Shown: positions 44,071 through 55,025 of the stretch, piece by piece
Numbering within the stretch: position 1 is the first letter of the stretch
How the letters are laid out: each line of letters starts with the position of its first letter
Assembly (NCBI GenBank): GCA_037157565.1
Contig: JAZHRO010000036.1
Span: 139,368,501 to 139,432,500, forward strand
DNA from: Thalassia testudinum
Lineage: Eukaryota; Streptophyta; Magnoliopsida; Alismatales; Hydrocharitaceae
Direction of reading: 5' to 3'
Length of the DNA stretch: 64,000 nucleotides
Position numbers and translations under genes: made by a program
The notes under the pieces: generated by a model
The model's input: the letters and a program-made list of their open reading frames with translations, nothing else
Told to the model about the DNA's origin: nothing
The model's database searches: none

Positions 44071-45273
44071 GCACTACAAACACAATTCAAACGGACTTGT
44101 TTGGTCTTTACAGATTTAGGCTTTTGAATTTAATTCAAATTGTAGGTGACAAAACAAGTTGCCCAATCAATTACGCGCCTATTTTCAACCTTCGAAATGC
44201 CTAAAAAGACCTAGTTGGAACTTAGGTATTCTTCCCTAAATCTCAAATGGTCAAGTAAATCCAAAGACGGAAGATCGAGGGATGCAAGTAGGCCTAAGCC
44301 TTCCTTTGAAGCTGTGCTTTCGCGGTGCTCCTCAACTACCCCCAAAAATCCGTGACAGGGTATCCCCCTCTTTGGATTTACAAAACCTTTGATTTCCAGT
44401 TCCGAACACTTCAGAATCCAACGAAAGGAGGGCTTTTGTCCTAGTATTTCCAAACCTAAGGAGTGTCTAGAAGCGTGCCGTGGTGCAAGTGAAATAAGTG
44501 TGCATACACCGTCAAAGATTTTGAACTTTGAATCGCACGTCAAGTTTGAAAATCAAATCCTTGGTTTTTAAAATGTCCTTCCTTTAATTAGTCTTTTTCT
44601 AAAAAAAATGTGACCACTTGTTAGATCGCTTCAAGACAAACTTTGTGGTCTTTGCATTAAATCCTAAATGCAATGCGTGATCAAAAATAGGATGCAAAGT
44701 AAGAGAATACGTACCTTGCCTCCAGCGATCTTCAATGCAAAAATGCACGCAATGCAGAAAAGCAAATCTAGAGGCTGCTCATACAGACCTAAATGGTTCG
44801 TCCTAGGCCAGGCAGCTTCTAGTAGGCAGCTCGTTTTTTTCTTTTTCTATTTTTTTTTTTTAGAACTACTTATGCACAAGCAAATAAAAGAAATAATAAT
44901 AATAAAAAAACCTAAATCTAAAGAAAAGGGAACAGGCACCCAAAAATTACCCAACACGGGTCCAAAACAAAATCGGGGAACAAACCCCTCAAAATATGCC
45001 CCAGAACAAGGGTTTCAAACTAACTGTAATGAAAAATTATGTCTACAATCTTAATTCTATTCTAATTAAACTAATGACTAAATGGTGTCCGTCGCGTCCT
45101 CGTCCTTCTCCTCCGTTTAAAAATGACTCGCCCAATTCTCGTCTGGCGACGTCAAGGGTCGCCTCTCACACTGGCTGATTCTTGCACAAAAAAGAAAATA
45201 AAGAATGGTCAAATCTCTATGCAATTGACAAATAATCAAAATAAAATTAGGCGAAATTATTGCATCTGTTGCC
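44071..45273 (-). other. Untranslated leader of E
   Basis: Non-coding region between PBS and gag on the minus strand. It has an A/T-rich tract near 44825-44910. No gene supported. Confidence 0.7.
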
Positions 45274-45291
45274 TCCCCGGCAACGGCGCCA
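45274..45291 (-). promoter_or_regulatory. Primer-binding site of E, perfect tRNA-Asp match
   Basis: The plus strand reads TCCCCGGCAACGGCGCCA, identical to the tRNA-Asp 3' end including CCA. On the minus strand this is the 18-base primer complement, 2 bases from the LTR. Confidence 0.94.
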
Positions 45292-45293
45292 TT

Positions 45294-47087
45294 TGACTGG
45301 TCGATCTTTCGCTTTTAAGTCGTTTGCAGTTTAATGTGGTGGAAAAATCGACTAATCAATTTTTAACAAGAAATAACCACTCGCAGAGGAGCGGGTCGTA
45401 TCCACAGGGAGGCAATAACGTATTAAAATTCGCGTCACTTAAAAATGTTTGTTCGTAGTCAATTTGGACAAGAACCAAGCCAAGATTGCCTTTAGATTAA
45501 GGTTTAAGCAAGAAACAATGCTGAAATGGCAATTATGAGAAACTATAGGATATTTTCCGCAATGCAGAGTCAATAAAATATGATTAAAATTTGGCAATGG
45601 CAGAAAATGTAAATTTTAATTAAAGGTTTCCTGTAGCAAAACAGGGGAATTTTTCCCCGTTGTCTTGCTCGACGAGGAGCCGATGACCGGGCGCGGGAAG
45701 CTCGGAGGATGTCCCTTGGACCAAGAGCTTCGAATCGGTGGTGGCGGCGAGTCGCGCGGCGGCCGGAGGTGGCCGGACGAGCTCCGGCGGAGGTGCTGCA
45801 GCCGGTGAGCTCGCGCGGCTGTTGGCGTGAGATCTGCTCGCGCGCTGCTGCTGACGGCTCTGCAGGCGCAGGAGGACGGGTCTGCAGGCGGTTGAGCAGG
45901 TGCGGCTGCAGCTGGCGGGGGTGCGCAGGCTGCAGCAAGCGCGGGCGGAGGGCGCTGCTGGCGGTTCTGCAGGCGCAGTGGTGAACGGCGTGGACTGCAG
46001 GCGCTGTTGGAGGGTGCAGGCGCGTGGGCGAAGGGCTCTGCAGGCGCTAGTGAATGGCGCTTGCAAGCGGCAGGCACGGGAGGAGGCGTGCTCGGTTGTG
46101 CGGGTCTACAGGCGCGGTTGGAGGAGGGCGCTGCAGCCGGTGAGTGTGTGGAGATGGCGTGAGCTGCAGGCGCGTGGAGAGCGGGTTCAGTTGGAGGGTG
46201 CAGGCGTGGTTGAGCTGAAGGCTACTGGGTGGCGCTGCAGGCGTGGGCGCCCACGGATGAAGGCGCAGGTGCGGAGGTGGTGGTGCGGGCGTCAACGGTG
46301 AGGTGGGCGGATGTGGTTGTGCGGGTGCGGTTGGACTTCAGACGGGTACTCAGGCGGGTGATCGCAGGTGAGCGGGTAGCTTCAGACGTCCGGGAAATTT
46401 TCCGGACGTCTTAAGTGAATGAGAAGGTGATTGCAGTGACGGTGGTTGCGGCGGTGGTGGTTGGTGACGACGGCGAGGGAGTTGCACGCTAAGGTGCTCA
46501 CGGTAATGCGGGCGAGCTCCGGATGGCGGTGTGGCCTGTCACACCACACGCCCACGGTGGTGGAGACTCACCGCCACGGTAGAGGCCGGCAGTGTGGAGT
46601 GGAAGAGAGAGGTTCTCTCTGCACAGTGGTGGGTTGGTGGCGGAGGCTTGCCTCGCTCAGCATCCTCTCTCCTCCTTTTGTAGTGGCCTGCACAAATTTG
46701 AATGGAGAGGCGGGAGCAAATCCGCCTTCTCCGCCGATCCATGAATGCGCTTTTAGTGAGGCTGGAGGCATTGCAACGGCAGCCGAGCCGTTGCTGAGAA
46801 GAAGAAGAATAAAGAATATTATTAAAATATTATGGTTATTTATATACAAACCCTCAAGTTTTATGCTAACTAAAACAATGTACTTAATTAGTTAACTAAT
46901 TAGATGAATGGCATTCTAAGCTAATTCTAAATGCACTTAAAATATGAATGCAGTGCATGGATTATGTAATTAAATTAAAAATATGAATTAATCTATTTAC
47001 ATCCTAATTTATGCTAAATAAATGTTAGAATTATCCTAATGTTTAGGCATTTAAATACTTAAATAGCCCACAACTATGGGCTAATCA
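45294..47087 (-). repeat. 5' LTR of E
   Basis: A 1794 bp copy of 35641-37458. It includes an inverted repeat AGACGTCCGG/CCGGACGTCT around GAAATTTT at 46384-46411; both arms are mutated in the other LTR (near 36753-36780). About 3 differences from the partner are seen over the outer 260 bases and about 10 over the 185 bases at the opposite end. Confidence 0.93.
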
Positions 47088-47121
47088 CCACCCAGCTGGA
47101 GGCGTTAAACTCAGCGCTTCC

Positions 47122-47135
47122 TGGGAGGCAACCCA
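47122..47135 (+). other. Small conserved stem-loop after pol in D
   Basis: TGGGAGGCAACCCA can form a 4 bp stem with an AGGCAA loop. It is identical at 53470-53483 in H, also just after a stop codon. Confidence 0.5.
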
Positions 47136-47212
47136 ACGGATTCAGACTGATCTGGTAGTTTACGTCACTCAGGTACTATCTTTTTGAACCCTTCTGCATC
47201 CATGCATCTGCC

Positions 47213-47246
47213 AATGAGGACATTGTCCAACTTAAGCATGGGGGGG
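47213..47246 (+). promoter_or_regulatory. Internal polypurine-like motif of D
   Basis: AATGAGGACATTGT, then CTTAAGCATGGGGGGGATGG. It is paired with the true PPT AAGCATGGGGGTA at 48039-48051. Confidence 0.55.
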
Positions 47247-48038
47247 ATGGTAAATTGCATAATCCTGAGCTTAATTAATCAGTCTGAATGAATAAATTAA
47301 TTGATTAAAAAAAAATTGAATTTAGGAAGAAAAACTCAGGCATTAGAAACTTGTCAATAGTGGGAAATAATATAAAAAGAACTTAAACACTTAGACTTTT
47401 CAGGCCTTCAGGCTTAATCAGCCTTGGTGATCGTGGGTAACAGCCCATTGGTCGGTTGTCCAGAGCCCAGCTCAATAATTGTACAAAAAAGACCAAAACA
47501 CCTAAGGACGAAGCGGGGAAGTAGTACAAGCCGGGGAGATATACACTGGAAAATCCTTGTGTTGACCCCAAGTAAAATGAACGTAGGGAGAAAGCTACCA
47601 ATCGAACAAATACACCTTCAAGCAAAAATTTATGTTCTTTTCCGATCACCTAGAGGCGTAGAAACTCGAAGTCTGTCTCAATTACCGTTAAGTGAGTTTA
47701 TCACAACATTCACACCAAGATGCTTAGCACTTAGGGTTTTGACCGAGTTTTGGGTAGGTTGGGTAGCCGTAAAAAGTTACCGACCCACACTGAATTCCGA
47801 AAATTCTAAAAAGACATATATAGATATATACGTATACATATGTATAATTATATATACAAAGCAAGGATTCGGGTGATTCGTATTTTGGAAGACACCCGGG
47901 CGCTGCTTAGTCTTTGTAGATTAAGATCTTCGTATATTTCCTCTTATTGACAAGTAACGAAGTGCCTAAGCAATTACTTCTTGAATTCTCCAAAGAAATA
48001 AAGGCTAGAATAAACCTTGCTAGGGACTATCAAGGAGT

Positions 48039-48051
48039 AAGCATGGGGGTA
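48039..48051 (+). promoter_or_regulatory. Polypurine tract of D
   Basis: AAGCATGGGGGTA directly before the TGATAACACC start of the 3' LTR. Confidence 0.88.
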
Positions 48052-49463
48052 TGATAACACCACGCAAGGGGGTAGTAATTAGGTTGAATATGGCCCATAT
48101 TTAGAATAAAAGGCACAACATAAAGTAGAATACGAGCATTGCATGCATCAAGTACCAAGATTGCTTATAAACTGCATTAATGGCCATTTGTGTAAAGCAT
48201 GTGTCAAAGCAGGTCCCAGATGAGCAATCGGACCGCACGGATGGATTCAGAACGACGAACGGAGTCCAACGGACTCAAGATCGGCCAAATTAGACATCCG
48301 AAGCTCCCACAATGGGCCCAAGAAATTCTGACCGTTGATCTGGAGATCAACGGCCTATAAAGCGCCACATCACCTCGCCCCCACCGCTCGCACGCCCTCA
48401 AGCCAGCCAAGGATGAATCTCGGCCGTTGATCTTCGATCGAACGGCCGAGATCCGCGCGCTCGCCCGCGGCCGCCGCGACAAAGAGCGGGCATGGCGCAA
48501 CGGCTAGCACGCACGCCCGCATCGCAGCGACGCACGTTCGAATCGCGCGGAGCAGAAATCAAGCGCGAGCGAAGGGTGCGGCAAAATTGGGTCGCCTGAT
48601 CAGCAGCGGGCGGCCAGGATCGCGCCACGCGGCGCGATGACAGCTCCTGAGCGCCCATGCGCACGCGCACGCCGGGCGGAAACGCGTGCGCGCACGCACG
48701 CACGCCCGAGGCGCGATCTCAGCGCGGGCACAGGAGGATCTTAGCCGTCCGATCTTCGATCGGACGGCTCTCATTCAACGTCCACGGATCGCGCATGGAG
48801 AGAGAGCGGGGCGGGTAGCTGACCGGCGGCAGGAGGGCTTCACCGACGTATCTGGAAGCGGTTTTAGCGACGTTCTGGATGTCGCTAAAGCACATTCTTC
48901 TTTTAGGAAGCCCTTAACTCTGTTTAAACCCCCTTCTACCACCATTCAAGGCATACTCTCCCACTTGCAACTACTCCACTCCTCTCCTAGCTAGTTTTAG
49001 GCACTCTTGTAATCACCGGAGACGACGAGCCGCCGACGGAGCCTCCTCCACCGTCGTGGCTGCCTCGTCGCTCTCCACTCTCTCTCTACCTCTCTCTCTC
49101 TTTTAAGCTTTCATTTACTTTTGTTGAAGCATGTATTTAATGTTGTAAACCATGAATTATGAATGCATGTTTAATGAAATTATTTTCCGTTTATTCGCCA
49201 TTTTAATTTCTGTTTAAAGTGCATGATCAAAACCAAGAGCTTTCTAACCCTAAACTCTCTCTCTCTATCTCTCGCTTTTCAAAACCGTCTTTTTCGCAAG
49301 CAAAACTTCGCCTTTTTCGTGACAACAAGTGGTAAACAAAATCCGATTTCCACGCCTCCCTGAGACCGACACTCGGACTCACCTCCGTTTACTTCTTTTA
49401 AAACCGACGTATCAAGTGCAACTATAACGACACCTCTTAACACACACGCACGAGAGCACGTCA
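48052..49463 (+). repeat. 3' LTR of D
   Basis: A 1412 bp copy of 29507-30880 with the same four palindromes. It ends GAGCACGTCA, followed by the GCACG duplication at 49464-49468. Confidence 0.93.
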
Positions 49464-49468
49464 GCACG

Positions 49469-50199
49469 CCACAGGCCGCGCGCACAATTGTGCGACAGAA
49501 CCCAACACCGACATCTTCACCTCCACCGTCCAGTCGCTGCCGTCCACCACCGGCTGCCACGCCACCTCCGTTACAACACCTGGCCTCTGACTCACCTCCA
49601 CCAAACTCCAGCCAGCCGATGATCGCCTCTCCACGTGCACGCACAAGAGAGAAGGAGAATCCCCTATTTTCTCTATTAAAATTTACGGGGTATGCCATTT
49701 TCAAAGATACTATTCACTTATTTATCTCATTATTATATTATGGTAGAATTGCATGAATGACCCTCAATTCTAATTGAATTGTATGCAGTCACATTATATT
49801 CATCTCATGACTAAGCTATCATGTATCTTTGTTTTGGGGAACAAATTTTGATTTACTTAAATTTGATGACGCTTGTAAGTATTAAGATAGCAATTCTGGC
49901 ATATCCATGGTGGTGATTTTGCATGTGCACCCTCAGATTCTTGCTTAATTATCTAAAGTGAGAATTTATGCTGGAAATGAGAACACTAGTTAGCATGCAC
50001 ATCCGTTGATATTCCCGATTATTTGATGCATCATTACTCATTTTTGATAGGTTAATTCCTCCCTGTGGACACAACCTAACTATTTGTGGTTAGATTCTGA
50101 AAATTAAAATGTTTTGAAAAGCGATTTTCTACCACGCGATTAAATACGACACATCATTTTATGTTAAAGTTTTCAACGAAAACGAAGATCACTCTTTCA
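49469..50199 (+). repeat. 5' LTR of H, right part
   Basis: Continues 28384-29506 after D. It aligns with 56139-56878 in the 3' LTR and ends ATCACTCTTTCA. Short open frames such as 49490-49756 run through LTR sequence and are not genes. Confidence 0.9.
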
Positions 50200-50201
50200 A
50201 A

Positions 50202-50219
50202 TGGTGCCGTTGCCGGAGA
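50202..50219 (+). promoter_or_regulatory. Primer-binding site of H (tRNA-Asp)
   Basis: TGGTGCCGTTGCCGGAGA, 16 of 18 matches to the tRNA-Asp complement, 2 bases after the LTR. Confidence 0.88.
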
Positions 50220-51434
50220 GGAACACGCCTGTTAATTTTTTTGGGAATTTTATAATATTTTTATGTTATTTTAAAAGCTTTTCTGAATTATTGACATTGG
50301 TTCTCTTTGTGTGCATGAATCGAACGACGAACGCAACAGGCGCGCACGGCGGAGACGATCTTTTTGGTGGACCTTCACACCACTTGGAGGCCAGCAACAG
50401 GAGAATGTGGGTTTTGATCCCACACACGTAGGCTTACGGAGAAGCCTGTTTCTGATTTAATCATTAGAGCTTAGTTTAGATTTAGTTTAGATAGACATTA
50501 GAATTTAATTTCTGTCTTTTAGACCCTTATCGAGTATTTTTGGGAACGTGTTCCTAGTGTTTCTTTATTTCTTATCACTCTTGTATGCGGGAGCATATTT
50601 TCAGGAGCGTGTTCCCATTTATTTAGATTATAGGATTATTCAAATTATTTGAACTGTATGTTGGTTAGTTAGTTAAATTAGGTCTGTTTGCTTATTATTA
50701 TTAAATAAAAAAAAATATTCTAACTGCCTACTAGAAGCTGCATATCTATAGGACAACTATCTAGGACTGAATGAGCAGCATCTAGTCTATTTTTACTTTA
50801 TTGCATACATTCTTGCACGAAGAAAGCTGAAGTAAGGTACGTCTTCTCTTGAGCATCAATTACTTATCATGCATCTGCATTGAACCTAAATCTAAGACCA
50901 CTAAAGTGCTTAAATCGAATTAATTTAGTGGTCACTTTAAAAATTAGGACTGCTAAGAGGTTGGACCTTAAAATCTGTGACTTAAAATTGTGTGCAAAAG
51001 GATCTTGTTTGCGAAATTTCAAAACTCAAAACACGATCGTATGATTGCACACCTGAGACACTATGCACCTCACACACAAGGTCACTAGATAAATTTCTAC
51101 CTCTCCTTATTTGCACCACAAGGGAAGTTAGTCGGAAATCAACAAGCCTATCCACCAAGTTACTTCATTTCCTCATGTGTGGGCTCGATTTGAGACTTCC
51201 ATCCCTTACGAGTAGGTTATAGGCACCAACGAAGGTTGGCCTAGGAAGCGTAATTTTTGCAAAGCTTGTTTGGCCACCAACAGAACATTTAATTCTAAGA
51301 CCTAGAATCTACTAAAAACAGATCCCACTGGATTTGCATTTGCTTTGACAGCGATAGAACTCTCTAGGAAGTTTCTGCTTGTATTCTGAATTCTTCTAAA
51401 TCCTAAGAGAGTTAAAACTGTTTGGCTTAAAGAA
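50220..51434 (+). other. Untranslated leader of H
   Basis: Non-coding. It aligns in blocks with the C leader (26018-27255), suggesting that both RNAs used the same packaging machinery. No genes. Confidence 0.7.
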
Positions 51435-53450
51435 ATGGATCACCCTTATTTCTATCATTTAGATTATCAGAGTCAATACTTCTTATATTTTAACCAGGAT
51501 CCCATGCCCCGAGTATATTCATCTTTTGATGGGTACATTGATAATTCATGGGAGCATTCTTATTCTTATCTTGGGAGTACTGGCCTGATAACTCTCACTT
51601 TTGAACAGAGCCTAGGAGCGGGATTTTCCAACCCTGGAATCCATACTTCTATGCAAACACCCAACCCCCCAACCCTTCATGATTTTCCGTATCGGGGTTG
51701 GACCGATACCCCTAGGCAACCAGAGCCTGAAATTGACTATCCTCCCCAACCTGATAATAGTAGCCTCTCCTCTTTTATGATAGAAATGCAAAAATAACAA
51801 AAGGAAATAATGGAATCCATGGGAGAGATGTTGAGGAATAGTCAACAATTAAACAAAGAAATAAGATAGCTTAGCTACGCTCTTCCCAATATTTCTAATC
51901 CCTACCCATATGACCATGATCATGAAAATAATTATGAGGAAACCAATGACAATAAGGATCCAGTTTTATGTAGCTATCACTTAGACTCTCCCAATGAGAC
52001 ACAACCACTAGAGGAGAACGATCCTAGTGATTATCCACCCAAGTTATATTGGAGTCAAAAGCAAGGGAAGATGGTACTTCTTGAGGACCTTGACCCCAAT
52101 GACAGTATTCTCCTTACCCCTACTAACCCGGGTCAAGGTTGTATTGTTCCTATCACTTCCCCTATTGATTATCTAGTGGAATCCCATTCTACCCTTAGTA
52201 AGCCTACTCCTAACCCTCCACTTAGGGAATCAACACCTACCATTCAACATCCTGAGGATTTAAATGCACCCAATGAAGGTGACTCTAAGGGAATGGAGGA
52301 TGAATTAGATCAATTTTGATCTCAGGGATATAAAGAGTCTATTTCAGAGGACGAGGATGCCCCAATGGAGGAACCTAGACTGAAAATCTGGAGTGAATCA
52401 CAAGGGAATTATTTATTATTTGAGGATTTACCCCCAGAGGATATAAATAATACGATGAAATCTAGATTCCTCCCTTCTTTTGTGAGTCATCCTCCATCAA
52501 ACCAGGAGTGGATATTAGAGGATGACAAACAAAATAGTGAGAAGCCTAGGGGAGACTCTCGGGGACAAAACACGTCAATTGAGGATTTATATCTCGAGAA
52601 GAATAACGAATTCAGTGATATAGGCTTGCTCCAAAACATTAAGACTGATCCTCCTTTAGAAATAATTGAGGATACTGGTCCAACTCCTTTCTTCACTAAT
52701 GAATCACATATACACCCCGACAAAAATTTGAGTGAACCAAATGAATTCCGGGATGAAATTAATGATAATGATTCTGATATTTTGACCTTGCCATCAAAGA
52801 GTTATAATTTGGAGTCTACCCTTGATTCACATATACTGAAAGGTGAAAATATGACTCCGATCATTAATGCTAGGCAGGGTAACGTGAAGTTGTCTATAAT
52901 TGTTAGGGAGAATACACAATCTAAATTGTTGTTGGAATTGGACCTAACACCAACTAAGCCCTCATTGGACTTAATCATTACCTTCCAACACTACAAACAA
53001 CCCTTACACTCCATAACCAATCCTTCGCTCAGATCTCTGCTCATGTACATTCTTTCTGGAGAACATATCAGGCCAGTACATCCTCGAGTAGAATGGCGGG
53101 TGTAGATTGATGCTAGTACTTTTAGTCTCGCCACTCAAGGGTTTGAACTAATAATGTTTATATCTTTTAAAACCCGTCCTGCTTTGGAGGATCCTTGTTA
53201 TCCTCCACTTATTCCATTTCGAGAGGCCTCTTTTCATATTCCTTTTGTTATTCCTAGACCTCCCCAGGTAGCCAACGAGGTTTTCTACTTTCATACATTC
53301 TGGAGAGAATTTGGGATTACGTTGCATCATCAGCTCGCCAACATCCGTGGCTACCTGTTCTCTAGGCCCGCGCTATTACGCATATTTTTAGAGCCTAACT
53401 TTTTATGTCTGGAACCAGACTTACAGGTTCCTTATAAGTCTGGCTGTTAA
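51435..53450 (+). pseudogene. Orphan ORF of H, about 671 codons, unknown function
   Basis: I do not recognise this protein. One frame runs from the ATG of MDHPYFYHLDYQ to TAA at 53448, with four internal stops: TAA 51795, TAG 51867, TGA 52317 and TAG 53103. At least the first two sit in a Gln/Lys-rich helix (IEMQK-stop-QKEIMESMGEMLRN, then NKEIR-stop-LSYALPN) where CAA and CAG are plausible originals. The N-terminal third is rich in Tyr, Ser and Pro. The helix resembles the Gln-rich coiled segment of Athila gags. The middle is acidic and Pro/Ser-rich (SEDEDAPMEEP, LLFEDLPPEDI, NDNDSDILTL) and probably disordered. The last 110 residues are hydrophobic and aromatic (FYFHTFWREFGITLHHQ, PALLRIFLEPNFL). 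No gag core, DLG, FMDD, HHCC or DDE motif was found. It occupies the place of gag-pol. It could be a diverged gag C-terminus with added sequence or a captured gene. Confidence 0.75.
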
Positions 53451-55006
53451 CAGAAAATGCAGTGCTTGTTGGGAGGCAACCCAGTTGTCTGAATAACACC
53501 GTCATCAGGTGATTTCTTTCCTTTCTCCCCCTATTTTAATTTTACAATGAGGACATTGTAGGATTTAGGCATGGGGGTGCATTTTGCATTTTAGGAAGTA
53601 TTCATGCATTTAGGTTAGCATAAAAAAAAATTCTCTTTTCTTGAGCTGAATGGGTTAGTCCCTAGCAAAATTTCTTTGTCATTGGAGGTTTTTCTTCTTG
53701 AATTATTTCTTAAGTTTAGAATCTAGTACATTTACTTCACGTGCACGCAGACTAGGTAATGGATCTTTAAAGAAAATCAATAAGCATTTTTAGTCTACTG
53801 AACCCTTGGACAGTTAATAGGGAGTCAGGCATACTATCTTCTAGTAGATCCACCTCATATTTGTGATAAGAAAGTAGAGAGATTACTGGTGTGCTAAGTC
53901 TAGTGCAAGGACTCTTAAGTTTTGGACAATTAGATGATGATACTTCAGAGTTAGGCATAGTTTTCGCTCTCTATTCCTGTGTGCGTACTTTGTGTGAATT
54001 CCTGAGAGTCACCAAATAAGGCAGATACATAGAGATTGAGTCTTAATAAAGCTATGACTATGGTGGATGGTTATGACCGTCCTTCATAGAGTCCTTGGCT
54101 GAAGGAGGGTAATAGTGTCAAAGGTCAGAAATACGCCTGTCCTATCCATTCCTTCCCGGTGCCAAGAATAGGCACTTCCACCAAATAAGCCACACAATAT
54201 CCTCTTGACCATCATCATCCCTAATAATGCCCCATAAATAAAAGTCTGTATCGTGTTATGTTGATTGATAAAAAAAGAAAAAGGAAAAAGAGAAGAAACA
54301 AATAAAAAGAAGAAGAAGAAAAGAGAGAGAAAAGAAAAAAAAAAAAAGTCCAACTTTATAACTTTATCTTTGTAACATTGTTTCTGAGGCAACAAAACTA
54401 CCTATCGCGATCCACCAAATATGACCCATACCTACCTTTTAGTATTTCTGATCACCCGAATACTGGCTGAGGACTCTAACTTAGTTGTAGAGTTATTAGG
54501 ATTTTAATTGAAGTGTGAATGCCATATGAGGCCACCAAACAGTGAGTACAGTTACTAAATCTGGCGAGATTTGTGATCTCAGAAAGAAAAGAGTGAGCAC
54601 TAAGGAACATCAATAGAGCACAGTTGTTTAGCCTCTCTCTGAGTTGACTTTGCTAATAGTCTATAGATCTAGAGTTTGTAGTACTAGACTACATGTAGCA
54701 CCAGATGAGTGTGTACCACCAAATACAAATCCATTCAACTCGATGTCTCCTACCTAAGGCTAAAGTCGGGGTCAATTTACATATTATTTTCTGCTCTATC
54801 CTTGAGGGAAGTAGTTGCCTATCCTAATAGAAATATTTACTAAGGGATAAGTACAAATTGCAAATGCGAATTGGCTTTTCACTTGGATCTGTTACCTAGG
54901 CTATTATCATGCCACATTTGTCTGGATCTCTAAAGTTTTGAAATATGAAAAGAAGAAATTTTCTGATTACTTATATTATTTTTCATTTTTGCTAGGTACT
55001 AGAAAA
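53451..55006 (+). other. 3' non-coding region of H with CCACCAAATA array
   Basis: Contains the TGGGAGGCAACCCA stem-loop (53470-53483), an internal polypurine-like motif (53546-53578) and five CCACCAAATA-type motifs at 54009 (TCACCAAATA), 54178, 54412, 54532 (CCACCAAACA) and 54716. It aligns with the B 3' region from about 53760 onward. A purine-rich tract lies at 54270-54347. No genes. Confidence 0.78.
53546..53578 (+). promoter_or_regulatory. Internal polypurine-like motif of H
   Basis: AATGAGGACATTGT, then GATTTAGGCATGGGGGTG. It is a better match to the usual PPT than the real one at 55007-55025. Confidence 0.55.
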
Positions 55007-55025
55007 TCTTAGGCATAAGGGTATT
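55007..55025 (+). promoter_or_regulatory. Polypurine tract of H (variant)
   Basis: CTTAGGCATAAGGGTATT directly before the 3' LTR. Compared with B and D, GGG is replaced by AAG. C has the same variant. Confidence 0.78.

Larger units (their letters stand above)
35641..47087 (-). mobile_element. Element E: nearly intact Athila-like retrotransposon (minus strand)
   Basis: E is inserted head-on against D just after D pol. Read on the minus strand: 5' LTR 47087-45294, perfect PBS 45291-45274, leader, gag 44070-42301, pol 42300-38659, 3' region, PPT 37473-37459 and 3' LTR 37458-35641. Only three in-frame stops were seen in more than 5.4 kb of coding sequence (42511 TAG, 42301 TAG, 39151 TGA). It is the innermost and best preserved element, related to C in gag-pol and in the 3' region. 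Confidence 0.94.
47093..48038 (+). other. 3' non-coding region of D
   Basis: Continues D after E. It starts CAGCTGGAGGCGTTAAACTC, like B at 14848. It includes the stem-loop TGGGAGGCAACCCA (47122-47135), the internal polypurine-like motif (47213-47246) and otherwise featureless AT-rich sequence with a TATA-word run near 47815-47855. Confidence 0.75.
29507..49463 (+). mobile_element. Element D: Athila-like retrotransposon inside the H 5' LTR
   Basis: D has 5' LTR 29507-30880, a perfect tRNA-Asp PBS, leader, a gag remnant fused by deletion to pro-pol (32087-35626), element E inserted at 35641-47087, the remaining 3' region, PPT 48039-48051 and 3' LTR 48052-49463. Exact GCACG duplications flank it. 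The LTRs differ at about 5 of the first 190 bases, so it is younger than H, as nesting requires. Its interior resembles A but its LTR does not. Confidence 0.93.

Noticed and set aside
45274..45291. Exact tRNA-Asp 3' end, which might suggest a tRNA gene
   Set aside because: Only the last 18 bases including CCA are present, directly beside an LTR, so it is a primer-binding site.
53091..53111. WRV-stop-ID in the H ORF resembling RT WRVCID
   Set aside because: Neighbouring RT motifs are absent on both sides; too short to call a pol relic.
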